Below, in pieces: positions 1 through 6,801 of a DNA stretch of 6,801 bases (its first letter is position 1; the number at the start of each line of letters is the position of its first letter). The position numbers and the translations under genes are program-made. The stretch spans positions 1 through 6,801 of the forward strand of contig JAGLDW010000393.1 of assembly GCA_023145395.1 (NCBI GenBank). Reading direction: 5' to 3'. Source of the DNA: Lentisphaeria bacterium. GTDB taxonomy: Bacteria > Verrucomicrobiota > Lentisphaeria > Oligosphaerales > Lenti-02. Under the pieces are notes generated by a model, which saw only the letters and a list, made by a program, of their open reading frames with translations, was not told where the DNA came from and searched no databases.

Positions 1-1
1 G

Positions 2-454
2 ATCTACGAACTAAAGCACCGCCCCGAGAGCAAGCTTCTGCAGATGCTGGCTGACGATCTGGATTCTGCCGCTCGGGCCGGACTGATCGTCTGTCCTCGA
101 TTGCGGGCGTTGGCGGATGCATTCTGGCCTGGCGCGCTCACCGTGGTCGCGGATGCATCCGATGGTTCGACCATTGGTCTGCGCATCCCGGATCATCCTC
201 TGTTGCATGCCCTGCTGCCGCTGCTCGACGGTCCGCTGGCCGCGACGAGCGCCAACCGTTCGGGGGATGCCGCGGCCACCACTGCGGAGTCCGCAGTTTT
301 GGGACTCGAGGGCCTGCCGGATCTGTTGGTCGATGGGGGACCGGTGGTCGGCACGGGCCAACCCTCCACTGTGGTCTCCATCTGCGGGGGTGATTTGGTC
401 GTGCTGCGCCCCGGCCCGATTGGCGAAACCGCCCTGCGCCAGGCCATGGGGTAG
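2..454 (+). CDS. tsaC: Threonylcarbamoyl-AMP synthase, TsaC/YrdC/Sua5 family (5' end missing)
   Basis: This is the last 150 residues of a protein that begins before the window. TsaC makes threonylcarbamoyl-AMP from threonine, bicarbonate and ATP in the cytoplasm. That is the first step of the t6A modification at position 37 of ANN-decoding tRNAs. Visible family marks are the nucleotide-binding K-x-R segment at the very start (IYELKHRPESK), the FWPGALT motif, the TSANRSG motif (the family's S-x-N), and the typical ending around STVV and LRPGPI. The missing part should be about 50 residues and carry the PTDTVYGL-like segment. The protein stops soon after the YrdC domain, so it is the short TsaC form without the extra C-terminal Sua5 domain. 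The stop is TAG at 452-454. The next gene starts 46 bp downstream on the same strand, so co-transcription is plausible. Family assignment is firm. The split between TsaC and the YciO-type paralogue is less certain, although the KxR and SxN residues favour TsaC. Confidence 0.9.
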   Translation: MYELKHRPESKLLQMLADDLDSAARAGLIVCPRLRALADAFWPGALTVVADASDGSTIGLRIPDHPLLHALLPLLDGPLAATSANRSGDAAATTAESAVLGLEGLPDLLVDGGPVVGTGQPSTVVSICGGDLVVLRPGPIGETALRQAMG

Positions 455-486
455 GAATCAGGATTTCTGAACCATTCTTTCTGCAC

Positions 487-493
487 AAGGAAA
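487..493 (+). promoter_or_regulatory. Ribosome-binding site of the GH20-type gene
   Basis: AAGGAAA lies 7 nt before the ATG at 501 (9 nt if only AAGGA is counted). This supports 501 over the in-frame ATG at 510. The 46-bp gap after tsaC shows no convincing terminator or promoter. Confidence 0.6.
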
Positions 494-500
494 TGCGCCG

Positions 501-3500
501 ATGAAAAGCATGGATAGTTGTCGGATTGTTCTCTGCTTCGGTCTTCTTCTAGCCGCAATCGCAGTGGCGGCGGGGTATGAGAACCTACTCCCCAGTCCGT
601 CTTTCGAGAGCGATGGGGATGGAAATGGGGTTGCCGATGGCTGGTCTCTGAGCGTGCACGATGGCGCGGCGGGACGGGCGCAGACTGTGCCTGGCGGGCG
701 GAATGGTGGTCGCTGTCAGCAAATCGTGCATGAGAACGCATCGTCCGAATGGGTGCGCGTCTCCGTCGATGATATTCCAGCGCGTCCGCTGAGAACCTAT
801 GTCATGCGGGTCTGGGTTCGGAGCACGGGCCGTTGGAGTGTCGTTCTGTACGAGTTCCCCAAAGGCAGGAAGGACAAATATCTGACCTACTCGGTCGGCG
901 ACGGAGACGACACGGACGAGTGGACCTGTGTCACAAAAATGGTGACCACCCGGGAGGACTGCGGGACGTTCAAGATCTCTCTTGTTACCAGTGGTGTCGG
1001 CGAGGCGTGGTTTGACGATGCTGTGCTCTACGACCCGCAGACGACGCCTGCCTTGCGCATTCCCAGATTGACGGTGGCGCCGATCCTCGACGGAAAACTG
1101 GACGAGGACGCTTGGGAAAAGAGTGTGCGGGTGGAGGAATTCTCGCTTCTGGGAGGCGAGGGCGCGCTTCCCACGGCAGGCATGTCGGCTCGGGTTGGCG
1201 TGCATGGCGAGACTCTGTACATCTCCTGGGATTGCGCGGAACCCCGTATGAACGAGCGGTTGGTTGGTGAGGAGCCGAACTGGGCGCATGATTCTGTGGA
1301 GCTTTTCCTTGGCACGGCGGCAGAGTGTCTCCACATCGGGGTCACCTCCGGAGGGGGATGGATGGGCGAGCGCAAGCGCTACGGAAAGGGTCATGCACTC
1401 TACCGGGACTGGTTTTCGGGGGCGACCACAGGCACGCGAGATCCCCGGTCCATCTCCCCCCCCGCTTGCCGGGCTGCCGTGGTGCGCGGCGAATCGTCCT
1501 GGCAGGCTGAGCTTGCGGTGCCCCTTGCTGAGCTGAATGCGTCGGAGAACACAGAGGCATGGCTCCTGCAGTTGGTTCGCAGTCGAAAGGTGAAGGACCT
1601 GGAGGAGAACAGTTGCTGGGCGTATATGAATGGTGTGACGTTTCACGATCCCGCCCAGTATGGACAGTGTGCGTGGGCGCGCGATGCGGACAGTCGTCTG
1701 GAGGAAATCCCGGCGCCTCGCTTCAAACCGCCCGAAGTTCTGACACTTGTGCCTGCTCCCCAGCGTGTGGATGGCGCCGGCAAGCGGTGTCGAGTGGTGG
1801 AACGAGTTGCCGAGATCTCCCTGCTGGGAGTTTCTGCGGACTCCGCGGCGGCGCGGTCGCTTGCGGCTGTTTTCTCCCGTTTGAAAGTCGAGCCGAAGTT
1901 GGTCGCCAAAGGAGCCGCCGCAGCATTCGTTCTTGATCGCGAATGGCGTCCGAAGGGTGCGGAACTGACGGATTGGCAGCGCCAGGAGGCGTACGAGCTG
2001 GACACGCGGAGCCTGCCCGTGAAAGCACGCGCTGCCACGGAGCGCGGACTGCTGCTTGCGGTCATGACGCTGCGGCAGCTCTGCCATGGCGCGGGGGATG
2101 GCGTTGCCCATATCCAGCGGGTCCGGGTGACGGACTGGCCCGAGATGCGCTGGCGGGGATGGCATCTGCTCGGTCCCAAGACGGGCGCTGCACTGGTGGA
2201 GGCCAAGAAACTGGTGGACACGATGGCGGCGCTGAAATTCAACTGGATCGCCATTCAGATCGACAGTCGGCTCCGGTACGAGCGAGATCCGGATCTGTCG
2301 GCTTCGGAGCAAAGCACGACGAAGGACCAGCTGCGGGAGCTGGTCGCGCACGCGGAGAGCTATGGCATGGAGGTCATCCCCATGACCCAGTGCTGGTCGC
2401 ATTTCCCGTATTTTCTCAGCAAGGAGAAGTATCGTCGCTTCGCGGAGATTCCCGAGCCCGGCCCGAAGAAACGCCGACGGTTCTGGAACTACTGCCCCCG
2501 GCATCCCGAGGTGCACGAGAAACTCCTTTTCCCGATCATTGAGGAACAGCTCGAGTGTTTCCCGAATGCCAAGTACTTCCATGTCGGGCTTGATGAGATC
2601 ACCTTCGAGCCGATCGGCGTCTGTCCGCGCTGCAAGGGTGCGACCGGTGGAGAGTTGCTGGCCGAGGAGATCCTCAGGCTGCATGCATTTTTGAAGGGCA
2701 AGAATCTTCGCATGTGCATGTGGGGAGACCAGTTGCTGAAGGAGCACAATGGCAAGCCTCCATACAACACGGCCGAGGCATTGGAGAAGGTCCCCAGGGA
2801 TGTCGTCATTTTCGACTGGCACTATGGCGCGAAGAAATCCTTCCCCAGTGTCTCCTTTTTCCGGAAGGCTGGGTTCGACGTGATGGCGAGCGGTTGGTAC
2901 AATCCTCGGAATGTGGAGGTCTTCGCCCGTGAGGCGCACACAGAGCAGGTGTTGGGATACGGGGGCACGACCTGGTACGACATCAGCCGCATCCGACTGG
3001 AGCCAAGATTGATGAAGGGCATCGTGCTCGCCGGAGAGTACACCTGGTCCATGGGCAGGGATCTGGCCGATCTCCCCTATGACCCCGCGCAGTATTTCCG
3101 CACGCTCTACGACACACCGACCGCACCCGTCCGCTCCTTTGTGCCAATCCCGCTGACTGGACGCGCCAACGCATCGCTGAGGAGCACTGAGGACCGGGAT
3201 AGCTGCCTCGGCAGCGGCGCCAAGAACGATCTCTCGTCTGTTCCCACGGGTCGGCAGTGGCTGGGAGGGGTGCCGTTCGACATCCCGGACTCGGACGCCC
3301 AGTGCATTGTTCTGGCGAAGGAGGACGAGTCCGTGAAGCGTTTTCCGCGCCGTGTCTGGCAGCTCCCTGTGGACGGGGCGTTTGATGCGCTGGCGTTCCT
3401 GCACACCTGCACCTCGCCAGCCAAGTACGCTCGCCATATCTACGACCGGCGTCATGAGAACCCCGGACGAATCGTCACCTATATCGTCCATTACAAGGAT

Positions 3501-3761
3501 GGTGCTCGAGTGGACATCCCCATGCAGTGGAATCGGGACATGGCGGATTGGAACAACCGGACGGGATCGGCGAACTCCCGCGTGGTCTGGTCCGGCCACA
3601 CGCAAGAGGGGGCGCGCGCAACGCTGGGGTTGTACATGTGGACGAATCCACGTCCCTCGATGCGGATCGTCGGGCTCGATGCGATCTCCGCGGAGGATTC
3701 GGTGCGGCCGATTCTCGTTGGCGTGACTGCGGTGCGGACTGTGCAGGGGACACGACCATGA
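501..3761 (+). CDS. Secreted multidomain glycoside hydrolase, GH20 (beta-N-acetylhexosaminidase-like)
   Basis: This 1086-residue exported protein is predicted to cleave terminal N-acetylhexosamines, or a related sugar, from glycans. Residues 1-24 form a Sec signal peptide (charged start, hydrophobic LLLAAIAVA, likely cleavage after AVA or AVAA); there is no lipobox. Residues 25-178 look like a CBM4/9-type beta-sandwich (NLLPSPSFESDGDGNGVADGW). Residues 183-395 resemble a CBM9/DOMON-like domain (PILDGKLDEDAWEKS, DSVELFLG). Residues 412-540 resemble the GH20b domain (LVPAPQRV, then AATERGLLLAVMTLRQL). The catalytic barrel spans about 548-865, with the Asp-Glu pair D698-E699 in FHVGLDEI. In GH20, Asp positions the substrate acetamido group and Glu is the acid/base. 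Residues 875-1080 form an unrecognised, probably beta-rich region. Oddities are Leu instead of the second Gly of HxGGDE, no obvious sugar-binding Arg of the usual DxSR motif after RWRGWHLLGPK, and a CPRC motif at 708-711. Its stop overlaps the lpxB start. Family is fairly sure; substrate is unknown. Confidence 0.85.
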   Translation: MKSMDSCRIVLCFGLLLAAIAVAAGYENLLPSPSFESDGDGNGVADGWSLSVHDGAAGRAQTVPGGRNGGRCQQIVHENASSEWVRVSVDDIPARPLRTYVMRVWVRSTGRWSVVLYEFPKGRKDKYLTYSVGDGDDTDEWTCVTKMVTTREDCGTFKISLVTSGVGEAWFDDAVLYDPQTTPALRIPRLTVAPILDGKLDEDAWEKSVRVEEFSLLGGEGALPTAGMSARVGVHGETLYISWDCAEPRMNERLVGEEPNWAHDSVELFLGTAAECLHIGVTSGGGWMGERKRYGKGHALYRDWFSGATTGTRDPRSISPPACRAAVVRGESSWQAELAVPLAELNASENTEAWLLQLVRSRKVKDLEENSCWAYMNGVTFHDPAQYGQCAWARDADSRLEEIPAPRFKPPEVLTLVPAPQRVDGAGKRCRVVERVAEISLLGVSADSAAARSLAAVFSRLKVEPKLVAKGAAAAFVLDREWRPKGAELTDWQRQEAYELDTRSLPVKARAATERGLLLAVMTLRQLCHGAGDGVAHIQRVRVTDWPEMRWRGWHLLGPKTGAALVEAKKLVDTMAALKFNWIAIQIDSRLRYERDPDLSASEQSTTKDQLRELVAHAESYGMEVIPMTQCWSHFPYFLSKEKYRRFAEIPEPGPKKRRRFWNYCPRHPEVHEKLLFPIIEEQLECFPNAKYFHVGLDEITFEPIGVCPRCKGATGGELLAEEILRLHAFLKGKNLRMCMWGDQLLKEHNGKPPYNTAEALEKVPRDVVIFDWHYGAKKSFPSVSFFRKAGFDVMASGWYNPRNVEVFAREAHTEQVLGYGGTTWYDISRIRLEPRLMKGIVLAGEYTWSMGRDLADLPYDPAQYFRTLYDTPTAPVRSFVPIPLTGRANASLRSTEDRDSCLGSGAKNDLSSVPTGRQWLGGVPFDIPDSDAQCIVLAKEDESVKRFPRRVWQLPVDGAFDALAFLHTCTSPAKYARHIYDRRHENPGRIVTYIVHYKDGARVDIPMQWNRDMADWNNRTGSANSRVVWSGHTQEGARATLGLYMWTNPRPSMRIVGLDAISAEDSVRPILVGVTAVRTVQGTRP
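3745..3761 (+). promoter_or_regulatory. lpxB ribosome-binding site and ATGA stop/start overlap
   Basis: AGGGGA at 3745-3750 sits 7 nt before the ATG at 3758-3760. That ATG shares bases with the upstream TGA at 3759-3761. The overlap fixes the lpxB start, because the same frame is open back to an ATG at 3527 but family homology begins only at 3758. It implies translational coupling of lpxB to the glycosidase gene. Confidence 0.8.
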
Positions 3762-4897
3762 GCGAGACCGTATGGATCATCGCGGGGGAGACTTCGGGCG
3801 ACGGATATGGAGCCCGGCTTGCCGCCGAGCTTTGGAGAAAACGCCCGGAGCTGGTCGTGCGGGGCATGGGCGGCCCAGCCATGGCCAAGGCTGGCGTGGA
3901 CATCATGATCGACTCGTCCGAGCTTGGCGTGGTGGGGCTCGTCGAAGTATTCCGCCACATCTTCACCTTCATCCGCATCTTCCAGCAGCTTGTTCGGCGA
4001 GCCTCGAAGGAACGTCCGGATGTGGTGGTGCTGATCGACTACCCCGGCTTCAATCTGCGGTTCGCAAAACGCCTGCACGCACTCGGGATTCGGGTGGTGT
4101 GGTACATCAGCCCGCAAGTATGGGCCTGGAAAAGGGGGCGCATTCACAAGCTGGCGGCCTACGTGGACAAGATGCTGGCGATTTTTCCCTTCGAGCCAGA
4201 GGTCTATGCCGAAGTGGACTTGGATGTGAGCTTCATCGGACACCCGTTGCTCGAGGAGCTTGAGGAAGGGCGGGACCCGGAACTCGTTCGGGATCCGGAC
4301 ACGGTTCTGCTTCTGCCGGGCAGCCGGAGGATGGAGCTGGCACGATTGCTTCCCGACCTAGTGCGAACGGCTGCGATTCTCAAGCAGAAACACCCGTCCC
4401 TGACCTTTGTCATGCCGCTGCCCCGGCCGACCACTCGGGATCTCGCCCTGAAGATGCTCGACGAACTGAGGGGCACGGAGAAACTGCCGGATATCCAAGT
4501 CGAAGTGGGCACGACGCGGATGTGGATGCAGCGCGCGGGCACGGGCCTCGCGGCAACCGGCACCGTGACGGTGGAAGCCGCGATTCTAGGAGTTCCCCTG
4601 GTGACTGTCTACCGCGTGAACTGGCTGGTCGCCAAGCTGGCTCGGCTGATCGTGCGGCTCGACTACGCCACCATGGTGAATATCATCGGGGGACGAGAGA
4701 TCTTCCCCGAACGGGTGCAGGAGGACATGACCGTGCCCAAATTGGTGGAGGCCATGGAGTCGATTCTCCCCGGCGGCGCGCGTCGAGAGGAGACGCTGAC
4801 GGGCATGCGCGAAACCGTGGCCACACTGGGGGGGAACGTTCCCGCCAGCGCCCGTGTGGCCCAGTGCGTGCTCGAGCAGATTGATCGTTCGGAGTGA
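3758..4897 (+). CDS. lpxB: Lipid A disaccharide synthase LpxB
   Basis: This is a complete GT19 glycosyltransferase of 379 residues, the usual family length. It joins UDP-2,3-diacylglucosamine and lipid X at the inner face of the cytoplasmic membrane to give lipid A disaccharide phosphate and UDP, a core step of the Raetz pathway. The family motifs appear in order: IIAGETSGD (7-15), GMGGPAM (36-42), LIDYPGFNLRFAK (92-104, with the conserved Asp at 94), WYISPQVWAWKRGRI (115-129), FIGHPL (159-164), LLPGSRRMEL (185-194), a TGTVTVEA segment (267-274) matching the donor-binding SGTATLE region, and NIIGGREIFPE (308-318). No key motif is missing. An ATG further upstream at 3527 is rejected because the added residues lie within the preceding gene and match nothing in LpxB. 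The gene is separated from the usual lpxD-fabZ-lpxA cluster, at least within this window, and instead follows an exported glycosidase through an ATGA overlap. Very confident. Confidence 0.97.
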   Translation: MSETVWIIAGETSGDGYGARLAAELWRKRPELVVRGMGGPAMAKAGVDIMIDSSELGVVGLVEVFRHIFTFIRIFQQLVRRASKERPDVVVLIDYPGFNLRFAKRLHALGIRVVWYISPQVWAWKRGRIHKLAAYVDKMLAIFPFEPEVYAEVDLDVSFIGHPLLEELEEGRDPELVRDPDTVLLLPGSRRMELARLLPDLVRTAAILKQKHPSLTFVMPLPRPTTRDLALKMLDELRGTEKLPDIQVEVGTTRMWMQRAGTGLAATGTVTVEAAILGVPLVTVYRVNWLVAKLARLIVRLDYATMVNIIGGREIFPERVQEDMTVPKLVEAMESILPGGARREETLTGMRETVATLGGNVPASARVAQCVLEQIDRSE

Positions 4898-4908
4898 CAC
4901 CTTATATT
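4881..4908 (+). promoter_or_regulatory. Possible sigma-70-type promoter for the rhamnosidase gene
   Basis: TTGATC (4881-4886) and TATATT (4903-4908) are separated by 16 bp and resemble -35 and -10 boxes. The -35 box would lie within the last codons of lpxB. Transcription would begin near 4915, inside the tandem repeat, leaving a leader of about 170 nt before the next gene. Such matches arise by chance, and promoter consensus differs between phyla, so this is weak. Confidence 0.25.
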
Positions 4909-4911
4909 CTG

Positions 4912-4939
4912 GATTTCAAATTGTTGATTTCAAATTGTT
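4912..4939 (+). repeat. Perfect 14-bp tandem direct repeat, possible operator
   Basis: GATTTCAAATTGTT occurs twice back to back (4912-4925 and 4926-4939). Each unit contains the small dyad CAAATTG, so the region offers two palindromic half-site pairs 14 bp apart. It is strikingly AT-rich against its GC-rich surroundings. It lies between lpxB and the rhamnosidase gene, right after the possible -10 box, so a regulator-binding role is plausible but not shown. The rest of the gap (4940-5085) holds only weak dyads: CGAA and GAGT pairing with ACTC and TTCG at 4953-4975, and GCGCA with TGCGC at 4982-5000. No run of T follows either dyad, so no intrinsic terminator for lpxB is evident. Confidence 0.85.
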
Positions 4940-5070
4940 CCAAGAAACTGGTCGAATGTGAGTAAACACTCTTCGGATTCTGCGCACGTTCAACTTGCGC
5001 GGTGCTAGGCATAAGCGTGTGAGTTCTGACAGACACGATTCAGCGGGCCTTCAGGCGACGCAACAGCAAT

Positions 5071-5076
5071 AGGGAA
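5071..5076 (+). promoter_or_regulatory. Ribosome-binding site of the rhamnosidase gene
   Basis: AGGGAA lies 9 nt before ATG 5086. The next in-frame ATG (5095) would be 18 nt away, so 5086 is preferred. An in-frame TGA at 5020-5022, with no ATG or GTG between, rules out a longer protein and therefore an upstream signal peptide. Confidence 0.65.
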
Positions 5077-5085
5077 CAATCCGGC

Positions 5086-6801
5086 ATGACAGACATGACA
5101 TTCACCGTGAAACCGAAGGCGCTCGTCCAGACGGAAGTCGCGCCCGCGGAGAGTCGCTTGCTTCGGGATGGCACCCTGTTTCTCGATTTTGGCAAAGCCG
5201 CGTTCGGCACGCTGATCGTTCCCGTTGCACCAGACCAAGAATCCGTCACCGTATGCCTCGGGGAAAAACTTGGGGCGGATGGGCGGATTGACAGGGAGCC
5301 TCCAGGCACCATTCGCTTCATTCGTATCGAACAGTCAGTGGGGGAAGGAGAAGCTTCCTGCCGCATCATCATTCCCTCCGACCCACGCAACACGGGTCCC
5401 GTAGCGATCAAGATGCCCAGCGACATTGGCGAGGTCTACCCCTTCCGCTATGCGGAGATCAAGGATCCGGGAGACATGGATCCCTCCGCTGTCCGGCAAG
5501 TGTGCGTGCACTACCCGTTCGACGAGGCAGCATCTTCGTTTCAGTCCAGCGATTCCGTTCTGAACGCTGTCTGGGAACTCTGCAAGTACAGCATCAAGGC
5601 AACGACATTCTGCGGCGTCTACGTGGACGGGGATCGGGAGCGCATTCCCTACGAGGGAGATGCGTACATCAATCAATTGGGGCACTACGCCGTCGATTGC
5701 GAGTACGCTCTGGCCCGTTACACGCACGAATATCTGATCCAGCACCCCACTTGGCCCACGGAGTGGCAGCTACATTCCGTGATGATGGCCTGGGCCGACT
5801 ACATGTACACGGGAGAGACGCAGTCGCTCGAGACCTTCTACGACGACCTCTGCGTGAAGACCTTGGTCGGTCTTGCCCGGGAAGACGGGCTGATCAGCAC
5901 GGAATCCGAACTCTGCACCAGAAAGTTCGAGGAGCGCCTGCATCTGCATTATTCGCCCCATGTCTCTGGCAATGGGCTCAAGGATCTTGTCGATTGGCCA
6001 CCGGGATCTTTCACGGAGGGAGGTGCGGGCGAACGGGACAACCACGAAATGCTCCCCGTCAACACCGTGGTGAATGCATTTCACTATCACGCGCTCGCCC
6101 TGATGTCGCGGATCGCCGACGTTCTCGGACGTTCGGGCGACCGGGAACGCTTTGCATCACAGGCTGCCAAGGTGAAATCCGCGATCAACCGTCTGTTGTA
6201 TGACGAGGCACAGGGCGTGTATGTGGACGGGGAGGGGGCAAAGCACGCTTCGCTGCACAGCAATATGACTGTCCTCGCCTTTGGTCTCGTTCCCGAGGAA
6301 CGGATTCCGACAGTCGTCTCCCATGTCAAATCCCGCGGCATGGCCTGCAGTGTCTACGGTGCGCAGTATCTCCTTGAAGCGTTGTATCTAAGCGGCGAGG
6401 ATGCGTGCGCCCTCGGGTTGATGACCGCCAAGAGTGAACGCAGTTGGTGGAATATGATGCAAATCGGTTCCACGATCACGCTGGAGGCGTGGGATTGGAA
6501 GTACAAGAGCGATCTGGATTGGAATCACGCGTGGGGCGCAGTGCCCGCCAACATCATCCCCAGATTCCTGATGGGGGTTCGTCCGCTTGAGGCCGGCTTT
6601 GCCAAGGTCCTGATCCAGCCTCGTCCCGGAGGGCTTGAGACTGCCAGAATCAAGATCCCGACCATTCGGGGGACTATTGCCGTTGGTTTCGAGAACCACC
6701 CGGAAAAGCCTTTCGTCCTCGAAGTGGATATTCCTCGCGACATGACGGCGCGCATAGACATCCCGGCGTTAGGACGCCCAGGCAGTGATGTCGTGGTGGA
6801 C
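5086..6801 (+). CDS. Alpha-L-rhamnosidase, GH78 type, cytoplasmic (3' end outside window)
   Basis: There are 572 residues in an open frame that reaches the window edge without a stop. GH78 enzymes hydrolyse terminal alpha-L-rhamnose by an inverting mechanism, from pectic, microbial or flavonoid-linked glycans. Residues 1-150 form a beta-rich N-terminal domain (LFLDFGKAAFGTLIV at 31-45). The (alpha/alpha)6 barrel (Bac_rhamnosid6H) covers about 151-490. The C-terminal beta domain (Bac_rhamnosid_C-like, GVRPLEAGFAKVLIQP) starts near 497. Catalytic candidates are E185 in DGDRERIPYEGDAY as general acid and E467 in GSTITLEAWDWK as general base; LVDWPPG (301-307) and ERDNHEMLPVNTVVNAF (316-332) are further barrel motifs. 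The DG-x-RER-x-PYEGDAY form differs from the DCPQRDER of the better-known members and marks a subgroup. There is no signal peptide, so it probably acts on imported oligosaccharides. It is shorter than multi-module GH78 proteins, with little beyond the core. It probably has its own promoter in the preceding 188 bp. Family is confident; substrate is unknown. Confidence 0.9.
   Translation, partial: MTDMTFTVKPKALVQTEVAPAESRLLRDGTLFLDFGKAAFGTLIVPVAPDQESVTVCLGEKLGADGRIDREPPGTIRFIRIEQSVGEGEASCRIIIPSDPRNTGPVAIKMPSDIGEVYPFRYAEIKDPGDMDPSAVRQVCVHYPFDEAASSFQSSDSVLNAVWELCKYSIKATTFCGVYVDGDRERIPYEGDAYINQLGHYAVDCEYALARYTHEYLIQHPTWPTEWQLHSVMMAWADYMYTGETQSLETFYDDLCVKTLVGLAREDGLISTESELCTRKFEERLHLHYSPHVSGNGLKDLVDWPPGSFTEGGAGERDNHEMLPVNTVVNAFHYHALALMSRIADVLGRSGDRERFASQAAKVKSAINRLLYDEAQGVYVDGEGAKHASLHSNMTVLAFGLVPEERIPTVVSHVKSRGMACSVYGAQYLLEALYLSGEDACALGLMTAKSERSWWNMMQIGSTITLEAWDWKYKSDLDWNHAWGAVPANIIPRFLMGVRPLEAGFAKVLIQPRPGGLETARIKIPTIRGTIAVGFENHPEKPFVLEVDIPRDMTARIDIPALGRPGSDVVVD

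Noticed and set aside
585..3605. A minus-strand open frame of about 1006 codons opposite the GH20-type gene
   Set aside because: It is the antisense shadow of a GC-rich gene. Its translation is rich in Arg, Pro and His and lacks recognisable domains, whereas the + strand shows a signal peptide and GH20 motifs.
3527..3757. An N-terminal extension of lpxB from the ATG at 3527
   Set aside because: LpxB homology begins at MSETVWIIAGE (3758), which has a good ribosome-binding site. The extension overlaps the end of the GH20-type gene in another frame.
4953..5000. Small hairpins after lpxB as an intrinsic terminator
   Set aside because: The stems are only 4-5 bp or interrupted, and no run of T follows.
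4996..5015. TTGCGC with CATAAG as a second promoter
   Set aside because: The spacing is about 8 bp, far too short for -35 and -10 boxes, and the -10 match is poor.
5502..6203. A + strand open frame of 233 codons within the rhamnosidase gene
   Set aside because: It is out of frame with the clear GH78 motifs, has Arg-rich low-information sequence and no family match.
1..6801. A defence island, prophage or mobile-element origin of the region
   Set aside because: There are no integrase, transposase, nuclease, inverted-repeat ends, tRNA or spacer arrays. Two of the four genes are housekeeping and composition looks uniform apart from the 4901-4950 AT-rich patch.

Overview
The window carries four genes, all on the + strand, in GC-rich, densely packed DNA. 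It begins inside a tRNA-modification gene (TsaC/YrdC type). A large secreted multidomain GH20-type glycoside hydrolase follows, then a complete lpxB for lipid A disaccharide synthase. After a 188-bp intergenic region comes a cytoplasmic GH78-type alpha-L-rhamnosidase that runs off the right edge. No RNA gene, insertion sequence, CRISPR array or phage gene is visible.

The intact lpxB means the source is a Gram-negative, lipid A-making bacterium. The modular exported glycosidase (two N-terminal beta-sandwich domains, a GH20b-like domain, a divergent GH20 barrel and an unrecognised C-terminal region), a rhamnosidase and a high GC content together recall carbohydrate-degrading members of the PVC group and neighbouring phyla (Lentisphaerota, Kiritimatiellota, Planctomycetota, Hydrogenedentota, Sumerlaeota). 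That placement is an inference from gene style; no marker here fixes the phylum.

Layout: 2-454 is the 3' part of tsaC. Positions 455-500 form a short gap with a ribosome-binding site. 501-3761 encodes the GH20-type enzyme, whose stop codon overlaps the lpxB start (ATGA). 3758-4897 is lpxB. 4898-5085 is noncoding and holds a perfect 14-bp tandem repeat just downstream of a possible promoter. 5086-6801 is the rhamnosidase, with no stop codon reached. The first three genes are probably one transcription unit and the rhamnosidase probably starts another.

Functionally, two housekeeping genes (tRNA t6A modification and lipid A synthesis) flank an exported glycosidase, and a rhamnose-releasing enzyme follows. 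The two glycosidases would act in different compartments: GH20 outside the cytoplasm and GH78 inside it. I see no clear novel defence or mobile system. The most unusual points are the GH20 active-site divergence, its translational coupling to lpxB, and the operator-like repeat before the rhamnosidase gene.
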